Shown: positions 1 through 8,438 of the stretch, in pieces | How the letters are laid out: each line of letters opens with the position of its first letter | How positions within the stretch are numbered: position 1 is the first letter of the stretch | Origin: Roseomonas aerilata DSM 19363 | GTDB lineage: Bacteria; Pseudomonadota; Alphaproteobacteria; Acetobacterales; Acetobacteraceae | Direction of reading: 5' to 3' | Assembly: GCF_000711725.1 (NCBI RefSeq) | Contig: NZ_JONP01000015.1 | Location: 1 to 64,000, forward strand | DNA length: 64,000 bases | Program-made: the position numbers and the translations under genes | The notes under the pieces: generated by a model | Databases searched by the model: none | What the model was told of the DNA's origin: nothing | The model's input: the letters and a program-made list of their open reading frames with translations, nothing else

Positions 1-866
1 ATCTGGCGGGCGCGGTCCGTCAGGTCGGCGCGGTCGAAGTCGAAGAACACGAGGTAGGTGCGGGCAGGCGCCGGCGCCGCGGCAGGCGCCGGGGCGATCG
101 CCGCCGGCACAGCGGCGCGCGGCTGGTTGAACACGTAGCGCAGGCCGAGGAGCGCGCTGTGGTTGAAGTTCTCCTGGCCCTGGCGGGTCAGGGTGACCGT
201 GTTGGTGATCGTCTGGCGCTGAGCGACGTCGAAGGTCGGCTTGGTCGTGCCGAAGAAGCGGTACTCGGCCGTCAGGCTGAGCCCGGTGTCGCCGAGCGGG
301 AAGGACGCACCGGCGATTCCCTGAAAGGCAAAGGCGTCGTCCTCGCCGCTGCCGGTGATGACCTGCGAGCGGACGGGCCGGAAGTCGCTCCGCACATCAT
401 CCTGCGTCACGTGCGACCAGCCGATGCCCACGCCGATATAGGGGGTGAAGACGGGCTGCGCCCAGCCGAGGCGACGGAGGTCGACGTCATAGAGGGCGTT
501 CGCCATGGCGCCCGCCTGCCATAGGTTGCCGCCATTGGTCCGGCTCGCGAGGCCCGCGATCGTGGTGCCGTGATAGTCGTTGTTGCGGTAGAAGCCCTCA
601 ACTTCGGTCCGCAGGCCGTTCCCAAAGCCCCAGCCTAGGGAGCCGACCACGGCGTAGCCGTTCTGCCAGCCCACCTCGATGCCAGTGGAGATCCCGGCGG
701 CGCGCGCGGCGGCCGCGGCGTTGCCGGTGAGGTTGCCCTCGCTGCCCTGGAGGTAGTTCAGGCCGGCCCCGGCCCCGACATACAGCCCCGTGACCGGCTG
801 GGCCCTCGCCGCAAGGGGCAGGGCCAGCATCGTGCTGGCAAGGGCAATGGCACGCAGGCGGCTCAT
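1..866 (-). CDS. OmpA-family outer-membrane beta-barrel protein, partial
   Basis: The gene starts at ATG 866 and is open at the window edge, so about 288 N-terminal residues are visible. Residues 1-22 look like a Sec signal peptide ending in ALPLAARA-Q. A glycine- and aromatic-rich 8-strand-like barrel follows (GLYVGAGAG near the start, LTAEYRFFG later), then an Ala/Pro linker, then the beginning of an OmpA-like peptidoglycan-binding domain (YLVFFDFDRADLTD). The rest of that domain lies outside the window. The family normally anchors the outer membrane to peptidoglycan. The 3' part is nearly identical in DNA to the pseudogene at 1023-2057, so the two are tandem duplicates. The 156-bp gap upstream (867-1022) probably holds its promoter. 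Confidence 0.85.
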   Translation of the reverse strand, partial: MSRLRAIALASTMLALPLAARAQPVTGLYVGAGAGLNYLQGSEGNLTGNAAAAARAAGISTGIEVGWQNGYAVVGSLGWGFGNGLRTEVEGFYRNNDYHGTTIAGLASRTNGGNLWQAGAMANALYDVDLRRLGWAQPVFTPYIGVGIGWSHVTQDDVRSDFRPVRSQVITGSGEDDAFAFQGIAGASFPLGDTGLSLTAEYRFFGTTKPTFDVAQRQTITNTVTLTRQGQENFNHSALLGLRYVFNQPRAAVPAAIAPAPAAAPAPARTYLVFFDFDRADLTDRARQ

Positions 867-1022
867 CAGGCTGATCTTTCAATGGCTGCTGCGCCGCCCA
901 GGAGGGACGACGCTAAGCGAGTGCCAGATCATACCTTCGCGAGCTTACGGTAGAAGCCCTGTCCGTTACGCAACGAGCGGTTGTGCCTCAACCGACACAG
1001 TGTTGCGGTTCGCCAACCTTAT

Positions 1023-2057
1023 CTATCGCAGGACGATCTCCACGCGGCGGTTCTGCGGCTCGCGCACGCCATCGGCGGTCGGGACCAGCGGACGGCTCTC
1101 GCCGAAGGCCTGGATCGACATCTGGTTGCGGGCGATGCCACGGCGCGACAGCTCGGCCGCAACGGCCTCGGCGCGGCGCTGGGACAGGCGCTGGTTGTAC
1201 TGCGGGGTGCCCGAGCGGTCGGCGTGGCCGGCCACCTCGATGCGGGTCGTGCCGGTCGTGTTCACGGCCTGGGCGGCCTCGGCGATGATCTGGCGGGCGC
1301 GGTCCGTCAGGTCGGCGCGGTCGAAGTCGAAGAACACGAGGTAGGTGCGGGCAGGCGCCGGCGCCGCGGCCGGAGCCGGGGCGATCGCAACCGCAACCGC
1401 CGCCGGGACGATCGGCGGATCGGATGCGTAGCGAAGGTCCAGAAGGACCGAATGCGTGTTCACTTCAGCGTCGGTCTTGATTCGCCGCGCGCCGGTCGCG
1501 GCCGAGAGATAGGTCGTGTCCAGGCTGGGATCGAGCGTGCCGTAGTACCGGTACTCGGCCGTCAGAGAGAGACCGGGCGCGGCCGCCATCGGCACGGCGA
1601 TGCCCGCGATGCCCTGATACGCGAAGCGGCGCTCCGTCCCGATGATCTCGAGGCCGGTGTTGTTTGCACTGCGAACCCGCACGGTCTCATAATTGGTCCA
1701 GCCATAGCCGACACCGGCCCCGAGGTAGGAGATGATCGGAACCGCCGGGATGATGAAGTCGTAGAAGACGTTTCCCATCACCCCGTAGCTGCGTTGGTGC
1801 CCGCTGCTCGTCAGCGGGCGGGGGAGGGCGCCGAAGCCGCCGAGGCGATCGACGTCGTTGCGGTGGTAGTTGCCCTCGATCTCCGTGCGGAGCCCGTGTC
1901 CATAGCCCCAGCCGATGCTGCCAACGAGGGTACAGCCCGTGTTGAAGCTGGCGCTGCCGTTGGCGACACCGGCCAGCGCGAAACCTGCATTCGATGTCGG
2001 ATCGGAATCCTGGAGTCAGGTCGCGCCACCCGCACCCGCGAAATAGAGGCCGTTCAT
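1023..2057 (-). pseudogene. OmpA-family barrel protein, 5'-truncated copy with in-frame stop
   Basis: This is a second copy of the neighbouring OmpA-type gene. From 2057 the reading frame gives MNGLYFAGAGGAT, then a TGA stop at 2018-2016, then LQDSDPTSNAGF and the rest of the barrel in the same frame down to 1023. The stop sits where the intact copy has Tyr in LNYLQGSEG. The signal peptide is missing: homology begins right after where it would have ended. The sequence is fused to the 3' end of the upstream oxidase gene, whose TGA overlaps the ATG. After the stop the first usable start is GTG 1781 or ATG 1778, inside the barrel, so no exported product is expected. The C-terminal OmpA domain (FDFDRADLTD, GHADRSGTPQYN, NRRVEIVLR) is intact. 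It could still be expressed by readthrough, but I think decay is more likely. Confidence 0.75.
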
Positions 2058-4972
2058 CCCTCCTGTAGCGCCCGATCCAGTACACGCGCGCTGTGCAGTG
2101 CCTCGCGCCCCGTCAGTTCCTGGATCTGGTGGCGGCACGAGGTGCCGTCGGCCACGATCAGGTCCTCCGTCGGCGCGGCGCGTACCGCGGGGGCGAGGGA
2201 GAGCTCGCCCATCGCCTTCGAGACCTCCACCCGCCGCGCGTCGTAGCCGAAGGCCCCGGCCATGCCGCAGCAGGAAGAGGTGATGGGCTTCACCTCCAGC
2301 CCCGGCACGGCGCGCAGCGCCTTCACCGCGTCCGGGAACGCGCCGAAGGACTTCTGGTGGCAGTGGCCGTGGATATGCGCGGCCGGTGCCACCGTCCTCA
2401 GCGGCAGTTCCGCCTTCTCGCGCACGAGGAACTCCGAGAGGAGCACCGCGCGATCGGAAAGCCGGTCCGCCTGGGCGCCGGGGAGGAGCGACTTGAACTC
2501 GTCCCGCAGCGTGAGGAGGCAGGAGGGTTCCAGCCCCACCACGGGAAGGTCCGAGCCAGAGAGCGCATCCATCGTGCGCCGCGCCTCCGCCCGCGCCTCG
2601 TCCACCATGCCCGCGGCAAGATAGGTGCGCCCGCAGCAGAGCGGCCGCGCGCTGTCGGCCGCGCGTGCCGAGACCGCGCGGTAGCCGGCCGCTCGCAGCA
2701 CGCGCCGGGCGGCGTGCAGGTTCTCCGGCTCGAAATAGCGGTTGAAGGTGTCCGCCAGCAGCACGACGTCGCCGCGCGGGGCGGGCGCGTCGGCCTCGAT
2801 GTCGCGGAAGGGCTTGCCGGAGAAGCGTGGCAGCGCGCGCTCCCGCGAGAAGCCGAGCGCGCGCTCCCCGATTCCGCGCGCGCCGGGCACCCACTCGCGC
2901 GCGTTAGCCAGAGCAGGCAGGCGGGACGCCATCGGTGCCCAGCGCGGCAGGGTCGCGATCAGTCGGTCCTTCGCGGAGACGCCGTCGCGCTTCGCTCGCG
3001 CGTGCTGCGCCTCGATCTTCATCTTCGCCATGTCCACGCCCGTCGGGCACTCGCGCTTGCACGCCTTGCAGGAGACGCAGAGCGAGAGCGCTTCCGCCAC
3101 CTCGTCCGAGGCGAGCGCGTCGGGGCCGAGCTGGCCGGTGAGCGCAAGGCGCAGGGTGTTGGCTCGCCCGCGCGTCAGGTCGCGCTCGTTGCGTGTGGCG
3201 CGGAAGCTCGGGCACATCACGCCCGCGTCGAACTTCCGGCAGGTGCCGTTGTTGTTGCACATCTCGACGGCACCGAGGAAACCGCCCTGCGGTCCCGGCC
3301 AGGCCGACCAGTCCAGCACGGGCTTCACCGAGGGGTCGGCCGCGTAGTCCGGCGGGTAGCGGAACAGCGTGCGGTCGTCCATCCGCGCCGGGCGCACCAC
3401 GCGGCCAGGGTTCATCAGCCCCTCCGGGTCGAAGGCGTCCTTCACCGCCTCAAAGGCGCGCACGATGCGTGGGCCGAACATCTCCTCGTGGAACTCGGAG
3501 CGCACGATGCCGTCGCCGTGCTCGCCGGAGTGGCTTCCCTTGTACTCGCGGACGAGGGCGAAGCACTCCTCGGCGATCTCGCGCATCCGCCGCACGTCCT
3601 CGCCGCTCTTCATGTTCAGCACGGGGCGGACATGCAGGCAGCCGACGCTCGCATGGGCATACCAGGTGCCCTTGGTGCCGTGGCGCTCAAAGACCTCGTT
3701 CAGCCGCTCAGTGTAGTCGGCGAGGTCGTCGAGTTGCACCGCCGTGTCCTCGATGAAGGAGACCGGCTTCCCGTCGCCCTTCATGGACATCATGATATTC
3801 AGCCCGGCCTCGCGCACCTCGGCAACGGCTGCCTGGAAGCCGGGATCGATGCACTCCACCACGGCGCCGGGATAGCCGAGGTCGGCCATCATCTCGTCCA
3901 GCCGGCGCAGCTCGCGCGCCAGCGCCGCGTCCTCGTGCCCGTGGAACTCGACGATCAGCAGGCTGTCCGGCTCGCCCGTCACCATGCGGTCGATCGTCGG
4001 GCGGTAGATGTCGATGGATCGGCCGAGGTCGATCATCGTGCGATCGACCAGCTCCACCGCCTCAGGGTTCAGCGTGACGAGGTGCTTCGAGGCCTCCATC
4101 GCCGCGCGGAAGGTGGGGAACTGGCAGATGCCGAGCGCCTTGCGCGGCTTGATCGGCCAGAGCTTCAGGTCGATGCCGGCGGAGAAGGCGAGCGTGCCCT
4201 CGCTGCCCACGAGGATGCGCGCGAGGTTGCCCCGGCCGTTCGCTCGCGCCTCCGGCGTCAGCGCCTCGAGATTGTAGCCGCCCACCCGGCGCAGCACCTT
4301 AGGGAAGCGCGCCGCGATCTCCGCAGCCTCCGAGGCACCGAGCGCGCGCAGCCGATTCACCAGCTCCGCCACCGAGCCCGGCACGCCCTCGCCGAGATTG
4401 TCCGGCAGCTCGCCGAAGGCGAAACGTTCGCCGCTCGGCAGGATGGCGTCGATGGAGAGCACGTTGTCCGCCATCAGCCCGTAGCGGATGGACTTCGAGC
4501 CGCAGGAGTTGTTGGCCGTCATCCCGCCGATCGTGCAGCGCGCCCAGGTCGAAGGATCCACGGGGAAGAACAGCCTGTCCTTCTTCAAGGCATCGTTCAG
4601 CGCGCCGAGCGCGATGCCCGGCTGCACGCTCGCGCGCATCGCCGCCTTGTCCACCGAGATCACGTTGCGTAGGTGCCGCGTGCAGTCGAGCACGAGGGCG
4701 CGGTTCACCGTCTGGCCGCACTGGCTCGTCCCGCCGCCACGCGGCAGCACGGGCACGCCCTCCTCGCGGCAGATGGACATAGCCGCCGCTACGTCCTCGA
4801 TGCTGCGGGGCACGAGGACGCCGACGGGCTCTACCTGGTAGATGCTGGCATCGGTCGCGTAGCGGCCGCGATCGCCGGCGCCGAAGAGCACTTCGCCGCC
4901 CGTCTCCCGCTTCAGGCGGGCAGCGAGGCGACTGTCGCCGGGGGCGATGCGCGAGCGGGTGATGGCGTTCAT
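2054..4972 (-). CDS. FAD-linked and Fe-S 2-hydroxyacid dehydrogenase (YdiJ/D-lactate or D-2-hydroxyglutarate dehydrogenase-like)
   Basis: A 972-residue protein with three parts. The N-terminal PCMH-type FAD domain (about residues 45-280) has PRGGGTSQCGQ and GGMTANNSCGSKSIRYG. A FAD-oxidase C-terminal domain follows. The Fe-S half has CNNNGTCR...MCPS near residue 570, a ferredoxin-like CVSCKACKRECP near 631-643, and CCG-type motifs (CCGRTYLAAG near 777, HCHQKSFG near 867, SSCCGMAG near 897). The family oxidises D-2-hydroxyacids such as D-lactate or D-2-hydroxyglutarate and passes electrons to the respiratory chain. The exact substrate cannot be read here. ATG 4972 follows AGGAGA by 7 bases. 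A 39-bp element shared with the adjacent hydrolase lies about 50 bases upstream (5022-5060). A glyoxylate aminotransferase nearby makes a glycolate- or lactate-like substrate plausible. Confidence 0.85.
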   Translation of the reverse strand: MNAITRSRIAPGDSRLAARLKRETGGEVLFGAGDRGRYATDASIYQVEPVGVLVPRSIEDVAAAMSICREEGVPVLPRGGGTSQCGQTVNRALVLDCTRHLRNVISVDKAAMRASVQPGIALGALNDALKKDRLFFPVDPSTWARCTIGGMTANNSCGSKSIRYGLMADNVLSIDAILPSGERFAFGELPDNLGEGVPGSVAELVNRLRALGASEAAEIAARFPKVLRRVGGYNLEALTPEARANGRGNLARILVGSEGTLAFSAGIDLKLWPIKPRKALGICQFPTFRAAMEASKHLVTLNPEAVELVDRTMIDLGRSIDIYRPTIDRMVTGEPDSLLIVEFHGHEDAALARELRRLDEMMADLGYPGAVVECIDPGFQAAVAEVREAGLNIMMSMKGDGKPVSFIEDTAVQLDDLADYTERLNEVFERHGTKGTWYAHASVGCLHVRPVLNMKSGEDVRRMREIAEECFALVREYKGSHSGEHGDGIVRSEFHEEMFGPRIVRAFEAVKDAFDPEGLMNPGRVVRPARMDDRTLFRYPPDYAADPSVKPVLDWSAWPGPQGGFLGAVEMCNNNGTCRKFDAGVMCPSFRATRNERDLTRGRANTLRLALTGQLGPDALASDEVAEALSLCVSCKACKRECPTGVDMAKMKIEAQHARAKRDGVSAKDRLIATLPRWAPMASRLPALANAREWVPGARGIGERALGFSRERALPRFSGKPFRDIEADAPAPRGDVVLLADTFNRYFEPENLHAARRVLRAAGYRAVSARAADSARPLCCGRTYLAAGMVDEARAEARRTMDALSGSDLPVVGLEPSCLLTLRDEFKSLLPGAQADRLSDRAVLLSEFLVREKAELPLRTVAPAAHIHGHCHQKSFGAFPDAVKALRAVPGLEVKPITSSCCGMAGAFGYDARRVEVSKAMGELSLAPAVRAAPTEDLIVADGTSCRHQIQELTGREALHSARVLDRALQEG

Positions 4973-5021
4973 TCGGACGTCTCCTGCGCGGGCGAACCTA
5001 GCCGAGGCAGGTCACGCCGTC

Positions 5022-5060
5022 GCATCCATAATCCTCATCAATAGGATGCGCCGAACTCAT
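5022..5060 (-). promoter_or_regulatory. bipartite 39-bp repeat, copy 1 (putative promoter/operator)
   Basis: On the minus strand this reads an 11-bp block (ATGAGTTCGGC), a 7-bp spacer, then a 21-bp block that starts ATTGATGAGGATTATG. Both blocks are identical to those at 6207-6245, while the 7-bp spacers (5043-5049 and 6228-6234) differ. It ends 50 bases before the start of the oxidase gene. TTCGGC and GATTAT are 16 bp apart and could be weak -35/-10 hexamers, so it may be a shared promoter or the site of a common regulator. Confidence 0.5.
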
Positions 5061-6163
5061 CAGCGGCGCGCGATGACCGCGACGGGCCCGCCGCCATCCG
5101 GCCCCTGGTGCTCGGCGCCGCCGGAGACGAAGAGGTCCGTCCGCCCCACGGCGGCCGCGACCACCCCGCCGACGAGCGCCCGCGCGTGGCGGGTCGCGTT
5201 GATGTCGCTGTCGTCCCACATGATGTGGCGTCGGCCGCGGATCGTGCCAGTGGAAGAGGGCTCGGCCTTGACCAGCAGGGCGACCAGCCGGTCGGCCTGG
5301 GCAGCGTCGAGTTGCCCGCCGCCGGTATCCAGCCCGGCGCCGGCCAGCGCCCGCTGCACTGCCGGCAGGTCGATACCGTCGCGCATCACATCGTGGGCGA
5401 TGGTCAGGTCCCCCGCCCAGTCGGGGCTGACGCCGAAGACGATCACCTCGTTCCGCGTCAGCTCCACCCCGGCCGAGGCGCTGGCGCGGCGGGACCAGAG
5501 GGAGAAGTCCTGCCCGATCACCGCGTCCGAAAGGACGGCATGGGGCATCTCCTCAAGCGCCAGGGCGACGCCGAGGGCAGAGGCGCCGCGGGACAGGCCC
5601 ATCGACTCATAGGTATCGGCTGTCGCGACATCCCGCCCGCGCGCGGCGGCCTCGGCCACGCGGGCGGTGGTCAGAAGCGGGCACTTCACCTGCACGAAAT
5701 GCACTTCCGAGGGGCGAGAGAGCCCGGCCGCGCGCATCGCCTCCCGCACGGCGGCGGCGGTGGCCTCCACCTGGGGCATGCGGCCGATCTCCTCGGGCCG
5801 GAATTCCGGCGTGAAGGCGGTGCCGATGGCCAGCGCGCCCTTTGGCGCTTCGTCGGTTTCGGAGACCGTCAGCACGAGGAAATGCGGGGAAAGCCCGCCC
5901 TCCGTTCCCCCGGACATCACCATGGCCACCCGCTCCAGCACCGCCGCGCGCGTGGTGCCCAGGCGCCCCGCTAGCATCGTGCCCAGCTCCGCCACGGCAT
6001 AGGCGCGGGTGAAGTCGTTCACGCAGCCATTGCCCTCGGTCTTGCCGAGGATCGCCACAATCGTGGACGGGTCCAGCCCGCCGGCATCGATCAGGGCTTC
6101 GATGGCGGAGCCGTCGCCCGGATGGGCCATGGAGACGCGGTGCAGGGCGGCGCGGCGGGTCAT
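5060..6163 (-). CDS. ring-opening amidohydrolase (cyanuric acid amidohydrolase/barbiturase family)
   Basis: A 367-residue protein of the family that opens the cyanuric acid or barbituric acid ring. Recognisable family stretches are LGKTEGNGCVNDFTRAYA near the N terminus, MSGGTEGGLSPHF, the lysine-containing FVQVKCPLLT, the serine-rich YESMGLSRGASALGVA, and the C-terminal FVSGGAEHQGPDGGG. The family has three similar domains with Ser-Lys pairs. The usual length is about 350-370. I chose ATG 6163 (MTRRAALHRV) because homologous proteins begin close to this point and because it puts the shared 39-bp element 44 bases upstream, as for the oxidase. Longer in-frame starts exist at 6214-6226, inside that element. 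The 3' end overlaps repeat copy 1. Whether it takes cyanurate, barbiturate or another ring cannot be told from sequence. Confidence 0.85.
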   Translation of the reverse strand: MTRRAALHRVSMAHPGDGSAIEALIDAGGLDPSTIVAILGKTEGNGCVNDFTRAYAVAELGTMLAGRLGTTRAAVLERVAMVMSGGTEGGLSPHFLVLTVSETDEAPKGALAIGTAFTPEFRPEEIGRMPQVEATAAAVREAMRAAGLSRPSEVHFVQVKCPLLTTARVAEAAARGRDVATADTYESMGLSRGASALGVALALEEMPHAVLSDAVIGQDFSLWSRRASASAGVELTRNEVIVFGVSPDWAGDLTIAHDVMRDGIDLPAVQRALAGAGLDTGGGQLDAAQADRLVALLVKAEPSSTGTIRGRRHIMWDDSDINATRHARALVGGVVAAAVGRTDLFVSGGAEHQGPDGGGPVAVIARR

Positions 6164-6206
6164 GGCGGGAAGGCTTACCGCAACCCTGGCCGAGGGAAAG
6201 GCCCCG

Positions 6207-6245
6207 GCATCCATAATCCTCATCAATCACAGGTGCCGAACTCAT
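6207..6245 (-). promoter_or_regulatory. bipartite 39-bp repeat, copy 2 (putative promoter/operator)
   Basis: Same 11+7+21 architecture as 5022-5060, with all 32 bases outside the spacer identical. It sits in the divergent gap between the ring-opening amidohydrolase (start 6163) and the aminotransferase (start 6298), so a regulator bound here could control both directions. The spacer differs from copy 1 at most positions, which argues for a protein- or polymerase-contact site and against simple recent duplication. Confidence 0.5.
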
Positions 6246-6297
6246 TGGCGTCACGGGGGGCGGGGAGCTAGACCGGCGCCAGAGCGGAGGACGCCCC

Positions 6298-7482
6298 ATG
6301 GCTTATTTCACCACCCGACCCGAGAACGGGCGCCACTTCCTGCAGATCCCCGGGCCGACCAACGTGCCGGACCGCGTGCTCCGCGCCCTCGACAACCCGA
6401 CCATGGACCACCGCGGCCCCGATTTCGGCATTCTCGGCAAGCGGGTGCTGGAGAAGGTGCAGCCGGTCTTCGGAACCCAGGGGCCGGTGGTGATCTACCC
6501 CGCCTCCGGCACGGGCGCCTGGGAAGCGGCGCTGGTGAACACCCTCTCCCCCGGCGACACCGTGCTGATGTGCGAGACCGGCTGGTTCGCCCATCTCTGG
6601 CAGGAGATGGCGGAGCGCCTGTCGCTCAAGCCGCGCCTGATCGAGACCGACTGGCGCCGCGCCGCCGACGTGCCGGCCATCGAGGAGGCGCTTCGCACCG
6701 ACAAGGCGCACGAGATCAAGGCGGTCTGCGTCGTCCACAACGAGACGAGCACCGGCTGCACCTCCCGCGTGGATGAGGTGCGCCGCGCGATGGACGCCGC
6801 CGGCCACCCGGCGCTGCTGCTGGTGGACACGATCTCCTCCCTCGGTTCGGTCGAGTACAAGCACGACGAGTGGGGCGTGGATGTCACCGTCTCCGGCAGC
6901 CAGAAGGGCCTCATGCTGCCGCCCGGCCTCTCCTTCAACGCGGTGTCGGAGAAGGCGCTGAAGGCGAGCGAGACGGCGAAGCTTCCGCGTAGCTTCTGGG
7001 ACTGGAAGCCAATGATCGCGTCCAACGCGACGGGCTACTTTCCCTACACGCCTGCGACGAACATGCTCTACGCGCTGGACACCGCCCTGGACATGCTGGC
7101 CGAGGAGGGCCTGCCCAACGTCTACGCGCGCCACGAGCGCCACGCGGAAGCCACGCGCCGCGCCGTGCGCGCCTGGGGCCTCGAGGTGCAGTGCGCTGAG
7201 CCCCGGCACTTCTCCCCCGTGCTGACGGCCGTTCGCATGCCGGAAGGCCACTCGGCCAATGCGCTGCGGGCGACGATCCTCGAGCGCTTCGACATGTCGC
7301 TCGGCAACGGCCTTGGCCGGCTGAACGACCGGGTCTTCCGCATCGGCCATCTCGGCGCCTTCAACGACCTCTCGCTCCTCGGCACGCTCGGCGGGGTCGA
7401 GATGGGACTGCGCGTCGCGGGCGTTCCGCACGAGGATGGCGGGGTGAAGGCGGCCATGGACTACCTCGCGGGCAACGCCTGA
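6298..7482 (+). CDS. class V aminotransferase, serine/alanine/ureidoglycine-glyoxylate type
   Basis: A 394-residue PLP enzyme of the alanine/serine-glyoxylate aminotransferase group. Features are IPGPTNVPDRVLRAL and MDHRGPDF at the N terminus, the Schiff-base lysine K203 in SGSQKGLMLPPG, the cofactor aspartate in LLLVDTISSLGS, and a C-terminal LGTLGGVEMGL. The family moves an amino group to glyoxylate, giving glycine. Related enzymes are serine-glyoxylate aminotransferase (sgaA) and ureidoglycine-glyoxylate aminotransferase (pucG), and I cannot separate these by eye. It is divergent from the ring-opening amidohydrolase, which suggests a nitrogen-recycling role. ATG 6298 is preceded by GCGGAGGA. 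Confidence 0.85.
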   Translation: MAYFTTRPENGRHFLQIPGPTNVPDRVLRALDNPTMDHRGPDFGILGKRVLEKVQPVFGTQGPVVIYPASGTGAWEAALVNTLSPGDTVLMCETGWFAHLWQEMAERLSLKPRLIETDWRRAADVPAIEEALRTDKAHEIKAVCVVHNETSTGCTSRVDEVRRAMDAAGHPALLLVDTISSLGSVEYKHDEWGVDVTVSGSQKGLMLPPGLSFNAVSEKALKASETAKLPRSFWDWKPMIASNATGYFPYTPATNMLYALDTALDMLAEEGLPNVYARHERHAEATRRAVRAWGLEVQCAEPRHFSPVLTAVRMPEGHSANALRATILERFDMSLGNGLGRLNDRVFRIGHLGAFNDLSLLGTLGGVEMGLRVAGVPHEDGGVKAAMDYLAGNA

Positions 7483-7496
7483 GACGCGCGGCGCCG

Positions 7497-8138
7497 ATGG
7501 CCAGCCTCGACCACGTCGTCATCGGCGCCGCGAACCTCGATCAGGGCGCCGAGTTCGTCGAGGCGTTGCTCGGCGTCCGGGCGGGACCCGGCGGCGTGCA
7601 TGAGGGCGCGGGCACCCACAACCTCCTCCTCGGCCTGGGGGAGGGGGCCTATCTCGAGGTGATCTCACCCGATCCCGCCCAGCCCGAGCCCGCGCTGCCG
7701 AGGCTTTTCGGGCTGGACGACGCGCGCCTTCTCCGCCGCCTCGCCGCCCGACCCGCGCTCATCGCCTGGGTGGCGCGGACGGAGGAGTTGGACGCTCTCG
7801 CGGCCCGCCTCGGCCACCGTGACCTGGGCCCCGTGCGGCCGATGTCGCGCGTCGGGTTGAGCTGGCGCTTCGCCTCCCCGCCGGCGGGCGCGGATTTCGG
7901 CGGGCTGCTTCCGTCGATGATAGAGTGGGCGGAACCGGCGCGGCCGCCCTCCCTGCCGGCGAGCGGCTGCCGGCTCCTCGGCCTGGAGGGCGGGCACCCG
8001 GAGCCGGACCTCCTCGCCGCCGCGCTCGCCCAGCGCGGGCTCTCGCACGCCATGCGGATCGGGCACTCACCCGTTCCCCGCCTCGCGATCACCCTCTCCG
8101 GACCCGACGGCCGTCCGCGCAGCCTTGCTTCGACGTGA
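7497..8138 (+). CDS. VOC (glyoxalase-like) family protein
   Basis: A 213-residue protein beginning SLDHVVIGAANLDQGAEFVE, typical of the first beta-strand of the vicinal oxygen chelate fold. The metal-ligand His in LDHVV and a Glu in YLEVISPDP are visible. It resembles the Glyoxalase_3 subfamily, which has no assigned reaction. It starts 14 bases after the aminotransferase and is probably cotranscribed with it. The substrate is unknown. Confidence 0.75.
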   Translation: MASLDHVVIGAANLDQGAEFVEALLGVRAGPGGVHEGAGTHNLLLGLGEGAYLEVISPDPAQPEPALPRLFGLDDARLLRRLAARPALIAWVARTEELDALAARLGHRDLGPVRPMSRVGLSWRFASPPAGADFGGLLPSMIEWAEPARPPSLPASGCRLLGLEGGHPEPDLLAAALAQRGLSHAMRIGHSPVPRLAITLSGPDGRPRSLAST

Positions 8139-8438
8139 TCGGCCGGGACGCGCACGGGACTATTTTTCCCCTGTTCACACCATCGGGTTGCGTGGGATAG
8201 CGGTCGCGTCCGGGCGAGGTGGGCGGCCCGGATCCCCGCCAAGGGTTTGCGCAGCCGTATGCCTTGCGCACCTCGCGCGGGAGGCGGAGGCTGCACCAGC
8301 CCAGGCCGGGCTTGTCGGGATTCGCCATTCAGCTATGAAATGCCGCTCTACAGAGACCTGCAGGAAAGCCCGGTCTGCCTGGCCCGTTCATCAGGCATGG
8401 TGAGCAAGCAGGCCATAGAGGCAGCAGGATAGGCTGGC
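8139..8438. other. intergenic region without recognised feature
   Basis: About 300 bases between the VOC gene and pleD. I see no convincing ORF, tRNA or terminator. The last 60 bases must contain the pleD ribosome-binding region (GCAGCAGGATAGGC before ATG 8439). Confidence 0.5.

Noticed and set aside
2016-2018. In-frame TGA in the OmpA-like copy as selenocysteine or programmed readthrough
   Set aside because: The intact paralogue has Tyr here, no SECIS-like element was seen, and the signal peptide is missing as well.
2093-4672. 859-codon open frame antisense to the FAD/Fe-S dehydrogenase
   Set aside because: Its translation is His/Arg/Ala-rich with no domain, as expected of the mirror frame of a GC-rich gene; the opposite strand has all the family motifs.
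4998-5060. Small peptide frame MSSAHPIDEDYGC... and its counterpart MSSAPVIDEDYGC... at 6245
   Set aside because: The shared peptide comes from the 39-bp DNA repeat. The 7-bp spacer changes do not follow codon logic, there is no ribosome-binding site, and the second copy runs into an unrelated frame.
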